DNA from: Catellatospora sp. KI3
GTDB lineage: Bacteria > Actinomycetota > Actinomycetes > Mycobacteriales > Micromonosporaceae
NCBI RefSeq assembly: GCF_029948125.1
Contig: NZ_JASAMB010000037.1
Coordinates: 1-38,436, forward strand
Direction of reading: 5' to 3'
DNA: 38,436 bases
Made by a program: the position numbers and the translations under genes. This document shows positions 14,384-22,821 of this stretch, piece by piece (position 1 is the first letter of the stretch; every line of letters starts with the position of its first letter). The notes under the pieces are model-generated. The model saw nothing but the letters and a program-made list of their open reading frames with translations. It did no database searches and was not told the origin of the DNA.

Positions 14384-17245
14384 TCACTGCGGGTCGGGGA
14401 GGTCGTGCTCTTTGCGGAGTTTGCGGGCGCGGCGGTGCTCGCCCTGCTCGTCCAGGGCGCGGGCCAGCCAGCCCGCGGTGTCGCGGCGGCCCTCGTGGTC
14501 GCGCGGCAGCTCCTCCAGCACCCGCCGCAGCACCGGCTCGGCCGCCGCGGGCTGCCCCGACACGACCAGCACCTGGCCCTGCCGCAGGTCGCACAGCAGC
14601 GCCTCGCCGTAGGCCTCGATGGATCGGAACAGCCCGGCCGCCGTGGTCACCCGCGCGATCGCCGCCAGGTGGTCGGGGGTGTCGTTGTTGGTCAGCACCT
14701 GGGCGGCCTCGTAGCTGGCCATGGCGCGCTCCCAGGTCAGCTGCGCCTCCTGCTCCTGCGGCACCTCGGTGACGGCCATCAGCTCCTGCAGCCGCGCGAC
14801 CGCGGCCCTGGCGTCGTCGGGCCGCCCCGCGTGGTGCAGCGCCATCACCTGGCGGCGCCGCGCGTGCACCGTGGCCAGGGCCAGGTCCGCCTGCCCGAAC
14901 GCCTGGGCGGCGGCGTCGAAGCGCTCGGCCGCCTCGGCGTCCCGGTCGACCTGCCACAGCAGCTCCCCGGCCCGCATCAGCAGCCGCGCCCGCAGCGGCA
15001 GCTGCTCCACTCCGGTGACCAGCGGCAGCACCGCGTCGACCTGGCCGACCGCGACGTGCGGTTCACCCAGCTCGGCGTAGACGCCGGAGAGCAGGTCCCG
15101 CAGCTCCACCAGGATCTCGGTCCCGTCCTCGTCCAGGTGGCGGACGAACCACGCGACCGCCTCCTCGGCCACCTCCGCGGCCTCGGTGAACCGGCCGGTG
15201 TTCGCCAGCGCCAGCGCCAGCCGGTGCCGGGTGTACGCCGCCGCGCGGGCCTGGCCCTCGGCCTCCATCAGGCAGATGTGCTCGACGATGTCGTCGATCA
15301 CCTCCCCGGCCCGGTCCGTGGTGACGAGCATGAACGCGGCGTTGGCCCGGGCGGTGCGCCGCAGCTCCGGGTCCTGCGCCACCGCCGCCGCCTCCTCGAA
15401 CGCGGCGATCGTGGCCGTGTTGTCGCCCCGGTCGCCCAGCGCCCGGGCCAGGCCGATCAGCGTGTTGGCGAGCTGGTCGCGGTGCTCGGTGCCGCGCAGC
15501 AGCCCGGCCGCCTCCTGGATCAGGGCCAGCGCCTGCTCGTCGTGGCCCTGCCGACCGAGCACGGCGGCGCGCAGCTGCGTGAGCTGCGCGCGGCGCCCCG
15601 CCGAGACCGGGCCGGGCTCGGCCTCGGCACGGCCGATCAGGCTCAGCGCCCGGTCGTCGTCGCCGCTCATCGCCGCGACCCAGGCGGCGCGGCCCAGCGC
15701 GCCGTGGCGCACCGCCGGGTCGGTCGAGGCCGCCAGGACCTGCTCGGTCGCCTCGTACGCCCCGGCGATGTGCGACTCGTCGCCGGACAGGCGCAGCATG
15801 GTGATCGACCACTGGGCGCGGGCCGCCCACTCGCGGGCGAGGTCGCCCGCGCGGACGAAGCCGTCGATGGCCTCCTGCAGCGCCTCCGCGGCGCCGGGCA
15901 GGTCGTCCTCGCCCAGCTGCGCGGCCCGCTGCCGGGCCAGCCGGCCGCGCTGCAGGTCCGTGAGCTCGGCATCGGCGTACTCGGCCAGCACCCGCGCCCG
16001 CAGCGCCCGGGCCCGGACCTCCTGATCCTGCTGGGACCACTCGTCGATCAGGTCGAGCTGCTCGTCCAGCGGCGCGTCGGCCGGGGCGGCCGACAGGTCG
16101 ACCTCCGGCGGGGCCGCTTCGGCGGCCGGGACCGGGCGGGGGTGGGCCGCCGTGACCGACAGCGGCAGGTAGTCCACCAGCGCGGCCGCGTCCATCAGGG
16201 CGGCGATGCGGCCGCTCTGGTAGGTGTTGCCGTTGCGGGCGTCGAAGCGGCGGGCCAGGCCCTCGGCCCGCTCGCGCAGCTGCGCCAGCAGCTCGGCCGC
16301 GGCGACCGGCCCGGCGGCCCGGCGCACCGGCAGCTCGCCCTGCCCGCCCTCGACCAGGTGCCGCAGCACCAGCGCCGCCGCCGCGGCGAACTCCATCTCG
16401 GTCTTCGGCTCGGGGGCCTCGTCCAGCCACGGCAGGTGGCGCTCGATCAGCTCCAGGCCGCGCACCTCGTTGCCGGTCAGCCCGCAGAACTCCAGGTGCG
16501 TCGCGACGCGGCCGAGCTCCGACTTGTTCTGGGCCAGCGCCCGGTAGGCCCGCCGGTGCGCGTCGCGCGCCAGTTCCAGCTGCCCGGTGCGCACGTAGGG
16601 CAGCAGCAGGCTGGTGAGGATGCCGTGGGGCTGCTCGGCGCAGGTCAGGTGGCCGTCGAGCGCGGGCTGCGCCACCGCGATGGCGTCGGTGTCGCGCCCC
16701 CGCCACGCGTGGTGGTACACCTTCGACGACGGGTCGCAGCCCGCGCAGTCCGACAGCCGGTCGCGCGGGGCCGTGTCCCACATCCGGAACCAGTGGTCGG
16801 CCAGCACCGTGTCGCCCAGGTGGTAGGCGACCGAGTGCCGGTAGGCGTATACGGCGTGCAGGCTGTGCCCGGCGGACTGGTAGCGGCGCTGCATGTCGTC
16901 GAGCACCGCCTGGGTGCGCTCCAGCGGCATCTCCGGGAAGCGGGGCATCGCCGCGACGACGAACTTGAAGTGCCACAGCAGCAGGTGCTCGTCGCGCTCG
17001 CTGCGCCGACCCGGGTCCGCGTCGTATGCCGACAGGCAGCGCGCGAACGACACCATCGCCTTCATCGGCTCGCCGCCCTGGTGGTAGGCGGTGGTCGCCA
17101 GCGTGTTGGCCGCGTACTCCAGGTCGGCGTCGCCCAGGGCCTCGGCCCCGGCCAGGGCCTGCTCGGCCAGCGCGATGCGGGCCGGGCCGTCAGCGGTGTC
17201 CCAGGCGCGGTGGATCAGGTCGTGGACCTGCTCGTGGGTCGTCAT
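14384..17245 (-). CDS. Large TPR-like helical repeat protein, coupled to an Hsp90-family gene
   Basis: A 953-residue, almost wholly alpha-helical protein of tetratricopeptide type. The ATG at 17245 overlaps the Hsp90 stop (ATGA), which fixes the start; the open frame upstream of it is antisense-like background. The N-terminal third is distinctive. It carries CAGC (Cys167-Cys170), then VYHHAWRGRDTDAI, then HLTCAEQPHG (Cys202, His207), a possible metal or redox site. From about residue 360 on, helix pairs with TPR spacing continue to the end. Examples are ARALGDRGDNTATIAAFEEA, ALANTGRFTEAAEVAEEAV and LMRAGELLWQVDRDAEAAER. There is no membrane segment or enzymatic motif. By analogy with eukaryotic TPR co-chaperones it may guide clients of the upstream ATPase, but the Hsp90 tail is not the MEEVD that those proteins bind. 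This role is inference. Confidence 0.82.
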   Translation of the reverse strand: MTTHEQVHDLIHRAWDTADGPARIALAEQALAGAEALGDADLEYAANTLATTAYHQGGEPMKAMVSFARCLSAYDADPGRRSERDEHLLLWHFKFVVAAMPRFPEMPLERTQAVLDDMQRRYQSAGHSLHAVYAYRHSVAYHLGDTVLADHWFRMWDTAPRDRLSDCAGCDPSSKVYHHAWRGRDTDAIAVAQPALDGHLTCAEQPHGILTSLLLPYVRTGQLELARDAHRRAYRALAQNKSELGRVATHLEFCGLTGNEVRGLELIERHLPWLDEAPEPKTEMEFAAAAALVLRHLVEGGQGELPVRRAAGPVAAAELLAQLRERAEGLARRFDARNGNTYQSGRIAALMDAAALVDYLPLSVTAAHPRPVPAAEAAPPEVDLSAAPADAPLDEQLDLIDEWSQQDQEVRARALRARVLAEYADAELTDLQRGRLARQRAAQLGEDDLPGAAEALQEAIDGFVRAGDLAREWAARAQWSITMLRLSGDESHIAGAYEATEQVLAASTDPAVRHGALGRAAWVAAMSGDDDRALSLIGRAEAEPGPVSAGRRAQLTQLRAAVLGRQGHDEQALALIQEAAGLLRGTEHRDQLANTLIGLARALGDRGDNTATIAAFEEAAAVAQDPELRRTARANAAFMLVTTDRAGEVIDDIVEHICLMEAEGQARAAAYTRHRLALALANTGRFTEAAEVAEEAVAWFVRHLDEDGTEILVELRDLLSGVYAELGEPHVAVGQVDAVLPLVTGVEQLPLRARLLMRAGELLWQVDRDAEAAERFDAAAQAFGQADLALATVHARRRQVMALHHAGRPDDARAAVARLQELMAVTEVPQEQEAQLTWERAMASYEAAQVLTNNDTPDHLAAIARVTTAAGLFRSIEAYGEALLCDLRQGQVLVVSGQPAAAEPVLRRVLEELPRDHEGRRDTAGWLARALDEQGEHRRARKLRKEHDLPDPQ

Positions 17246-19017
17246 GAGTCCTCCCGGGAGGTGTGCGGGACAGCCAGGTCGATCAGGTCGAGGAAGGAGC
17301 GGTTCAGCAGGGCGGTGTCGGCCGGGCGCAGCGGGTGGTGGCCGAACAGCAGGGCCTGGCCGTACAGCGACTGCACGGTCAGCCCGACCAGCTCCGGGGT
17401 GGGCAGGCCGACGACGCGGCGCACCAGCGGGTTGCGGTGGTTGAGCACCAGCTGCGGGCGTACCTGCGCCTCGGCCTTCTCGAACGCCGACAGCACCCCC
17501 GCCCACAGGTCGTCGGCGCGCTGCGCGGTCTCCCGCAGGCGCCGCTGGAAGGTGGCGTCGCGGTCGGTCAGGTACAGCGCGGGCATGGTCGGCGGGTCGA
17601 ACGCGCGCAGCACCACCTCGCAGCCCAGCGGGTCCAGGGTGCGCTGGGCGGCGGCCAGGAACGGGCGCAGGTCCAGCTCGGTGCCGGGGTCGAGGGTGTC
17701 GAACCGGGTCGACAGGTCGCTGGGGTCCAGCCGGTCCACCAGGATCGAGGAGTCCAGCAGCGGCAGCCGCTCGATCAGCTCCGCGTCGTAGGTGTAGCCG
17801 CCGTTGACCACGAGCAGGCCCTGGGCCGCCGCGACCGCCGCCAGCTGCCGGAACTCGTCGTTGTCGGCGCTGTAGCGGACCACGTCGTGGCGGCGGCGCA
17901 CCTCGCTCAGCGTCATCCGGCCCATGTTCGTCTCCATCGGCCACCACTGGTCGACCAGGCGCAGCATCTCCTCGTCGTGCAGGGCCAGCGCCTTCACGCC
18001 CAGGTGGTGCACGGCCAGGAACCGGTTCATCCGGTCCGGTTCGTGCCGGGCCAGGTTCACCAGCCAGCCGCGCAGCTGCTCGCCGAGCTGCTCGCGCACC
18101 GACTCCAGCAGGCCGTCCTCGTACAGGGCCTCGCGGCTGGCGGTGGGGCGCAGCTCGGTGGCGTCCACGACGCAGCGGGCGAAGAACGCCCACGGCGGCA
18201 GCACGTCCTCGGCCCCCTCGGCCAGCAGCATGCGCTTGAGGTAGACCCGGTGCCCGGACTTCGCGGCCGGGTTGACGGCGGTCGGCAGCACCAGTGCCAC
18301 GCCCGTCAGCCCGGCCTCGGGCACGTTCAGCTCGATCACGTCGAACGGGGTGAACGCGAACGCCTGCTCGGCCAGCGCGGTCGCCGCGGCCCGGTTGCCC
18401 GCCTGCCAGGGCAGTGCCTCGGCGGTGACCAGTTCCCCGTCGACGCGCACCGGGTACGGCAGCATCTCGCCGTACAGCGCGGCTAGGTCCCGGACCCGCT
18501 CGGCCTCCAGCCAGGAGACGGCGTCGCGGCGCGGCACCAGGGTGACCGTGGTGCCGACCTCCTGCCGGTCCGGGCCGGGCGCGACCTGGTAGCGGCCGTC
18601 GGAGAAGCCGGTCCAGTAGACGGTCGGGTGGCCCTCGTGGCGGGTCTGCACCCGGATCTCGTCGGCGACCAGGAAGCACGACAGCAGGCCGATGCCGAAC
18701 TGGCCCAGGAACTCGTGCCGCGAGAAGCCCAGCTCGTCGCGCTTGCCGCTGCGGCCGATGGTGGCCAGCAGCTCGTGCACCTGCTGCTTGGTCAGGCCGA
18801 GGCCGGTGTCGTGCACCCGCAGCGTGCCGTCGCCGGTGGTGGTCGGGGTCTCCAGCCATACCGAGGCGGGGGAGGTGGGGGCGGCGGCCCGGCGGGCGGT
18901 GATGGCGTCCACGGCGTTCTGCATGAGTTCGCGCACGTATACGCGCGGGCTGCTGTAGAGGTGGTGGCTCAGCAGATCGACGATGCCGCGGAGGTCCACC
19001 TGGAACGACTGGTTCAC
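17242..19017 (-). CDS. Hsp90-family molecular chaperone ATPase (HtpG-like)
   Basis: A 591-residue protein from GTG 19017. No strong ribosome site is near, but TAGCCT at 19030-19025 lies seven bases before the GTG, so translation may be leaderless. All GHKL nucleotide motifs are present: ELMQNAVDA (Glu30 and Asn34), HDTGLGL (Asp70), the IGRSGK lid start, and FLGQFGIGLLSCF (103-115). The middle-domain catalytic arginine is in the PTASREALYEDG stretch (Arg295). It is shorter than typical HtpG and clearly divergent in the middle and C-terminal parts. It ends in TSREDS rather than an MEEVD-like tail. It should be an active ATP-driven dimeric chaperone. The directly coupled TPR-like gene suggests a dedicated partner. 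Confidence 0.9.
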   Translation of the reverse strand: MNQSFQVDLRGIVDLLSHHLYSSPRVYVRELMQNAVDAITARRAAAPTSPASVWLETPTTTGDGTLRVHDTGLGLTKQQVHELLATIGRSGKRDELGFSRHEFLGQFGIGLLSCFLVADEIRVQTRHEGHPTVYWTGFSDGRYQVAPGPDRQEVGTTVTLVPRRDAVSWLEAERVRDLAALYGEMLPYPVRVDGELVTAEALPWQAGNRAAATALAEQAFAFTPFDVIELNVPEAGLTGVALVLPTAVNPAAKSGHRVYLKRMLLAEGAEDVLPPWAFFARCVVDATELRPTASREALYEDGLLESVREQLGEQLRGWLVNLARHEPDRMNRFLAVHHLGVKALALHDEEMLRLVDQWWPMETNMGRMTLSEVRRRHDVVRYSADNDEFRQLAAVAAAQGLLVVNGGYTYDAELIERLPLLDSSILVDRLDPSDLSTRFDTLDPGTELDLRPFLAAAQRTLDPLGCEVVLRAFDPPTMPALYLTDRDATFQRRLRETAQRADDLWAGVLSAFEKAEAQVRPQLVLNHRNPLVRRVVGLPTPELVGLTVQSLYGQALLFGHHPLRPADTALLNRSFLDLIDLAVPHTSREDS

Positions 19018-19081
19018 GCGCCGAAGGCTACCCCCGCCGCCTGACGTGCGGGGACCGGGTTTCCGGCCCGTTGACGGAGCA

Positions 19082-19143
19082 TGCGGTTTCGGGGAGATTG
19101 CACGAATCTCGGCCGAGATTCCCGCGCTTTCCCCGAAACCGCA
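19082..19143. repeat. Nested palindromes between the pentapeptide and Hsp90 genes
   Basis: TGCGGTTTCGGGGA (19082-19095) pairs perfectly with 19130-19143 (14 bases). Inside it lies a second perfect 18-base palindrome, GAATCTCGGCCGAGATTC (19104-19121). It could be a terminator for the pentapeptide gene, or a cruciform-like regulatory site upstream of the Hsp90 promoter. Confidence 0.7.
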
Positions 19144-19161
19144 CCGGACCGCGGCGCGGGG

Positions 19162-19839
19162 TCACGCGTCCGCGATGGTGATGCCCAACGCGGTGGCCAG
19201 GGTGAAGGAGAGGGCGGCGAGGTCGCGGGAGGTGATGGTGGCGCCGCGCAGGCTGGCGACGCTGCCGATGCCGCCCAGCTCGCACTGGCTGAAGCTGGTG
19301 TCGCGGCAGTCGGCCTGGGCGAACTGCGCCCCGGACAGGTCGCAGCCGGAGAACCGCGCGCCGCGCAGGTCGGCCTGGGTGAAGTCGGCCCGGGTGAGGT
19401 TGCAGTCGACGAACGACACGTCCTTGAACGAGCTGAACCGGAACACCGCCAGGTCCATCCGGCACTCGCGCAGCGACACGTCGCGCAGCGCGCCGTCGAC
19501 CCAGTGCAGGCCGGTGAGGCGTACCGCCTCGATGTCGACCCGCAGCAGCGACGACCGGGTGGCGCGCAGATTGGCCCAGTCGCTGCCGCGCACCTGGCAG
19601 TCGGTGAACGCCGCCCGCTCCAGGGCGGTCCCGGCCAGCGGCGTACGGGTGAACCGGCACTGCTCGAACTCGACCCCGTGCCCGCTCTGCCCGCTCAGGT
19701 CGAGTCCGTCGAAGGACAGCTGCCGGAATCTCGCCTCGTCCTCCAGGTCGTGGTCGGGCGACGAGGCCGGCGAGGTCGTCGCGGACAGCCGCGGCGGGGC
19801 TGGTGTCGGCGTCGGGGTGCTGCTGTTGCGTACCGGCAT
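19162..19839 (-). CDS. Pentapeptide-repeat protein
   Basis: A 225-residue protein. After a proline/serine/threonine-rich N-terminus (about 1-30) the sequence follows a five-residue periodicity with central Leu/Phe: FDGLDLSGQS, CRFTRTPLAGTAL, CNLTRADFTQADLRGARFSGCDLSGAQFAQADCRDTSF. This predicts a right-handed quadrilateral beta-helix. Cysteine recurs at one face (QCRF, DCQV, ECRM, DCNL, GCDL, QCEL). Some family members bind DNA gyrase; most are unassigned. It lies about 145 bases upstream of the Hsp90-TPR operon on the same strand, with a strong palindrome between them, so co-regulation is possible but not shown. Confidence 0.85.
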   Translation of the reverse strand: MPVRNSSTPTPTPAPPRLSATTSPASSPDHDLEDEARFRQLSFDGLDLSGQSGHGVEFEQCRFTRTPLAGTALERAAFTDCQVRGSDWANLRATRSSLLRVDIEAVRLTGLHWVDGALRDVSLRECRMDLAVFRFSSFKDVSFVDCNLTRADFTQADLRGARFSGCDLSGAQFAQADCRDTSFSQCELGGIGSVASLRGATITSRDLAALSFTLATALGITIADA

Positions 19840-19870
19840 CCTGGAGATCCTAGGCGGCCGGGCCGCCGCT

Positions 19871-20401
19871 TCACCGCCCGACGGCGGCGGCTCGCGGCAC
19901 CTGCTCCAGCCGCTCGGCCGGGGTCTGGCCGCGCCGGTACAGGACCAGCAGGATGATGGCCAGCAGCGGCATCAGGATGTCGGAGGGCAGCGCCCAGACG
20001 TTGGCCGGGGCGTGGTTGTCGTGGAAGACGAGCTGGTTGAAGTGCCCCCAGGCGTCGCCCCAGAACGAGATGGCCAGCGCGGTGACGGCGGCGGTCATCC
20101 AGGTCCCGCGCAGGCGCCGCCAGGCGCAGCCGATGCCCAGGACGCTGACCGCGATGTCGTTCCAGCCCACCTCCCACTGGAACATCGACTGGGTGTACCC
20201 GATCTGCTCGGCGACCTGGTCCGACTGCGGGCCGATGTGGCTGAGCCCGGCGAGGACGCCCCAGGCGCCACCGCCGACGAGGATCCAGAGCAGGGCCAGT
20301 TCGACCACGCGGTGCCTGGTGCGGCGGCCCGGATGCTTGTCGACCGCGACGTGGATGAGCCAGCCGACGACGATCGTGAACCAGATGGCAGCGAAGAACA
20401 T
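19871..20401 (-). CDS. Four-helix integral membrane protein, unknown function
   Basis: A 176-residue protein. ATG 20401 has GGAGGTG upstream; the open frame beyond it (to 20692) lacks membrane character and is rejected. Hydrophobic segments are near residues 2-18 (FFAAIWFTIVVGWLIHV), 33-52, 80-98, 105-120 and 140-158. Conserved-looking loops are IGYTQSMFQWEVGWNDIA and FWGDAWGHFNQLVFHDNHAP. The overall pattern resembles small membrane proteins of the DUF6790 type (from memory, not checked). It is polar at both ends and ends in a positively charged tail. Neighbouring genes on the same strand are spaced too widely to infer an operon. Confidence 0.7.
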   Translation of the reverse strand: MFFAAIWFTIVVGWLIHVAVDKHPGRRTRHRVVELALLWILVGGGAWGVLAGLSHIGPQSDQVAEQIGYTQSMFQWEVGWNDIAVSVLGIGCAWRRLRGTWMTAAVTALAISFWGDAWGHFNQLVFHDNHAPANVWALPSDILMPLLAIILLVLYRRGQTPAERLEQVPRAAAVGR

Positions 20402-20567
20402 GGTTTGCACCTCCGGCGACTCCGACGCTACCCGCCCAGGGCCCGTCCGGGTGCGACTTGGCAAGGTCCGGGGCGGCTGGTCCGGCGGGTCGTCCCCGGA
20501 TGTCCGGTGCCGCCGGACAGGCGGCGGGGCGGCCACCCGATGGCAGCCGCCCCGCAGGTCGCCCGGT

Positions 20568-21206
20568 TCAGGCCTCGACGCGCTCCCGGGCCGGTTCGAC
20601 CGGGGCGAAGGCCGCGGTGCGCGGGGTGGTCCAGGCGTGCACGAACCCGGCCAGGGCCAGCAGCGCCATGAGCAGCGCGGCGAGGTAGGCAACCAGGGCC
20701 GCCTGACCCGCCTTGGTGCCGAACTCGCTGAAGCCGTACGTGGTCAGCAGCAGGCCGCGCAGGGTCTCGCCCTTGAACACGGTCTCCCGCTGGGCGGTGA
20801 CGTCGGCCAGCTGCTGCTGCAGCTCGGCGAGGTTCGGGTCGTTGCTCTTGGCCGCCTCGGCGACCTTGGCGCGCAGCTCGGTCTGCGGTGCGCCGAGGTC
20901 GGCGTAGGTCCTGCCGCCCGCGATGCCCTTCAGGTGCAGGCCGATGAACTCGTTGGCGTACACCTCGGCCTGCTTGCCGGTGCTCAGCTGCTGTCCGGCG
21001 TACTCGACCAGGCCGGGCTGCCGGCGCTCCTCGTCGGTGAGGGTGTCGGCGGTCTTGAACGTGATGTTCTGGGCGCGCAGCTGCGTGGCCACGTAGTCGT
21101 CGGCGAAGTCGGCGTTGGACTTCAGCACGAATCCGGCTACCGCGAGCAGGACTGCCACGAGCAGGCCGCCGATGCTGAACATGAGGTCGAGGGTCCGGCG
21201 CTTCAC
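20568..21206 (-). CDS. Two-helix membrane protein with extracytoplasmic coiled domain, unknown function
   Basis: A 212-residue protein. GTG 21206 is preceded by AAGGAG at good spacing, so the ATG at 21245 is not used. One helix lies near residues 9-28 (FSIGGLLVAVLLAVAGFVL) and another near 172-195 (ALVAYLAALLMALLALAGFV). Between them is a charged, helical outer domain with LAELQQQLADVTAQRE (coiled-coil character). I do not recognise a catalytic motif. A DosR-like box (21293-21306) lies 87 bases upstream, so it may belong to the same stress regulon as the nitroreductase at 25242. Confidence 0.72.
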   Translation of the reverse strand: MKRRTLDLMFSIGGLLVAVLLAVAGFVLKSNADFADDYVATQLRAQNITFKTADTLTDEERRQPGLVEYAGQQLSTGKQAEVYANEFIGLHLKGIAGGRTYADLGAPQTELRAKVAEAAKSNDPNLAELQQQLADVTAQRETVFKGETLRGLLLTTYGFSEFGTKAGQAALVAYLAALLMALLALAGFVHAWTTPRTAAFAPVEPARERVEA

Positions 21207-21292
21207 GGTCGTCTCCTTGGGACGCTGGGGGTCTGCACCCAGCATCGCGCCGCGCGGCGGCCGGCCGGCAGAGTTGCAGGGCCCGTCCCGGC

Positions 21293-21306
21293 GGGACCAA
21301 AGCCCT
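21293..21306. promoter_or_regulatory. DosR-like box, weaker site
   Basis: GGGACCAAAGCCCT shares GGGACCAAAG with the box at 25167-25186, but lacks one base in the right arm. It lies upstream of the two-helix membrane protein gene. Only these two places in the window carry GGGACCAAAG. Confidence 0.4.
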
Positions 21307-21349
21307 TACCCGGTGCTGCCGACAGGCCCGGGAGATCCGGATGGGACGG

Positions 21350-21925
21350 TCACGACCGGCTGGTCGCGGCGGTCACCAGGGCTCGGGCGGCGGCCTTGGC
21401 GGCCTGGGCCGCGGCCGGGTCGGCGTCGAGCACCCCGGCGGACAGGCCGCCGTCGAGCAGCAGGGTGAGCTGCCGGGCGAGCAGGTCCGGGTCGGCCGCC
21501 GCGGCCCGGCGGGCCAGGTCGGTGATCCAGGCCCGGACGACCTGCTTGTGCTCGACGGTACGGGCGTGCACGTCGCTGCCCAGCGCCGATTCGGCGGCGG
21601 TGTTGATGAACGCGCAGCCGTGGTACCCCTCGCGGCGGCAGGCCCCGGCCAGCGCGTCGAACATGCCGACCAGCTGGTCGCGCGGATCCTCGCCCGCGGC
21701 CCGCGCGGCCGCCCGCAGGCCGCCGAACCAGGCCTGGTCCACCCGCTCCAGGTAGGCCAGGACCAGGTCGTCCTTGCGCGGGAAGTGCTTGTACAGCGTC
21801 GCCTTGGCCACGCCGGACTCGGCGATGACGGTGTCCACGCCCACGCCGCGCGGTCCGTGGGCGTAGAAGAGGCGGAACGCCGTGTCCAGGATCCGCTCGC
21901 GGGCCGGCTGGCGGGTCGGGTGCAT
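21350..21925 (-). CDS. TetR-family transcriptional repressor
   Basis: A 191-residue protein with GGAGGTC before ATG 21925. The N-terminal helix-turn-helix is RILDTAFRLFYAHGPRGVGVDTVIAESGVAKATLYKHF (TLYKHF being the recognition-helix end), followed by PRKDDLVLAYLERV. The C-terminal ligand domain has YHGCAFINTAAE, typical of TetR proteins near quinone or electrophile-response genes. It is divergent from an NADP-binding reductase gene with two palindromic operators between them, so it most likely represses both itself and the reductase. The ligand is unknown. Confidence 0.9.
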   Translation of the reverse strand: MHPTRQPARERILDTAFRLFYAHGPRGVGVDTVIAESGVAKATLYKHFPRKDDLVLAYLERVDQAWFGGLRAAARAAGEDPRDQLVGMFDALAGACRREGYHGCAFINTAAESALGSDVHARTVEHKQVVRAWITDLARRAAAADPDLLARQLTLLLDGGLSAGVLDADPAAAQAAKAAARALVTAATSRS

Positions 21926-21957
21926 GGGCTGACCTCCGTCACGTCACCGCTCATCGT

Positions 21958-21975
21958 ACAGACGACCCGGTCTGT
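21958..21975. promoter_or_regulatory. TetR operator O1, in the regulator's own promoter
   Basis: ACAGAC-N6-GTCTGT, perfect arms. It sits in the spacer between a leftward TACGAT -10 (21958-21953) and the -35 region of the tetR promoter, which would give autorepression. Confidence 0.65.
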
Positions 21976-22002
21976 GCGTTCCGCTTGACCTGCCGCTATC
22001 AG

Positions 22003-22042
22003 TTGGCGTGCCAGCGGCCGAGGGGTAGACAGACCTGTCTGT
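22003..22042 (+). promoter_or_regulatory. Reductase promoter with TetR operator O2
   Basis: TTGGCG (22003-22008), a 17-base spacer and TAGACA (22026-22031). ACAGAC-CT-GTCTGT (22029-22042) overlaps the -10 and start. The same half-sites as O1 occur with a spacing of two instead of six bases. Confidence 0.55.
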
Positions 22043-22090
22043 TAGTCTCTGCCCGGTGAGTCCTGATCGAAGGATGGAAGAGGGCAGCTG

Positions 22091-22771
22091 ATGAGGATCG
22101 CAGTACTGGGCACCGGCTCGGTGGGCCGGACGCTGGCGTCGGCGTTCGCGCGGCTCGGGCACGAGGTCACCGTCGGCACCCGCGACGTGGCGGGCACCCT
22201 GGCCCGGACCGGACCCGACGGCATGGGCAACGAGCCGTACAGCGCGTGGGCGCAGGCCAACCCGGAGGTGCGGCTGGCCGCCTTCGCCGACGTGGCGGCC
22301 GACGCCGACCTGGTCGTGAACGCGACGTCGGGCGATGCCTCGCTCGCGGCCCTGCGGGCGGTGGGCGAGGACGGGCTGGCGGGCAGGGTCGTCCTGGACG
22401 TCGCCAACCCGCTCGACTTCTCCAGGGGCTTCCCGCCGACGCTGTCGGTGCAGGGCACCGACTCGCTGGCCGAGCAGCTCCAGCGGGCGTTCCCGCAGGC
22501 CCGGGTGGTCAAGGCGCTGAACACCATGACCGCCTCCGTCATGGCCGACCCGCGCGGTCTGGCCGACGGGCAGCACACCGTGTTCGTCTGCGGAGACGAC
22601 GCGGCGGCCAAGAAGACGGTGACCGGGCTGCTCGCGCAGCTGGGCCACCGGGACGTGCTGGACCTGGGCGACCTGTCCACCGCGCGCGGCGCCGAGATGC
22701 TGCTGCCGCTGTGGCTGCGCCTGTACGCGGCCCTGGGCACGAGCGAGTTCAATTTCAAGATCGTCCGCTGA
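22091..22771 (+). CDS. NADP-binding F420-reductase-like oxidoreductase
   Basis: A 226-residue protein. N-terminal dinucleotide fold MRIAVLGTGSVGRTLASAFARLGHEVTVGTRD has GxGxxG and then a TRD, where Arg suits NADPH. Further family blocks: ADLVVNATSGDASLAAL, VVLDVANPLDF, LAEQLQRAFPQARVVKALNTM (typical of F420H2:NADP oxidoreductase-like proteins), and a C-terminal DLSTARGAEMLLPLWLRLYAALG. The family includes true Fno enzymes and many reductases of unknown substrate; short members with a TetR neighbour are common in actinobacteria. Weak AGAGGG ribosome site. Control is by the divergent TetR. Confidence 0.85.
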   Translation: MRIAVLGTGSVGRTLASAFARLGHEVTVGTRDVAGTLARTGPDGMGNEPYSAWAQANPEVRLAAFADVAADADLVVNATSGDASLAALRAVGEDGLAGRVVLDVANPLDFSRGFPPTLSVQGTDSLAEQLQRAFPQARVVKALNTMTASVMADPRGLADGQHTVFVCGDDAAAKKTVTGLLAQLGHRDVLDLGDLSTARGAEMLLPLWLRLYAALGTSEFNFKIVR

Positions 22772-22821
22772 GTACGAGCCGGGCTCGGCCCACCCGGGCC
22801 CGGCTCACTACGATCGGCACT

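Noticed and set aside
14405-17791. A 1128-residue open frame on the plus strand
   Set aside because: It is fully antisense to the TPR and Hsp90 genes. Its composition (Gly, Arg, Gln, His-rich) is a by-product of high GC, and it has no recognisable domain.
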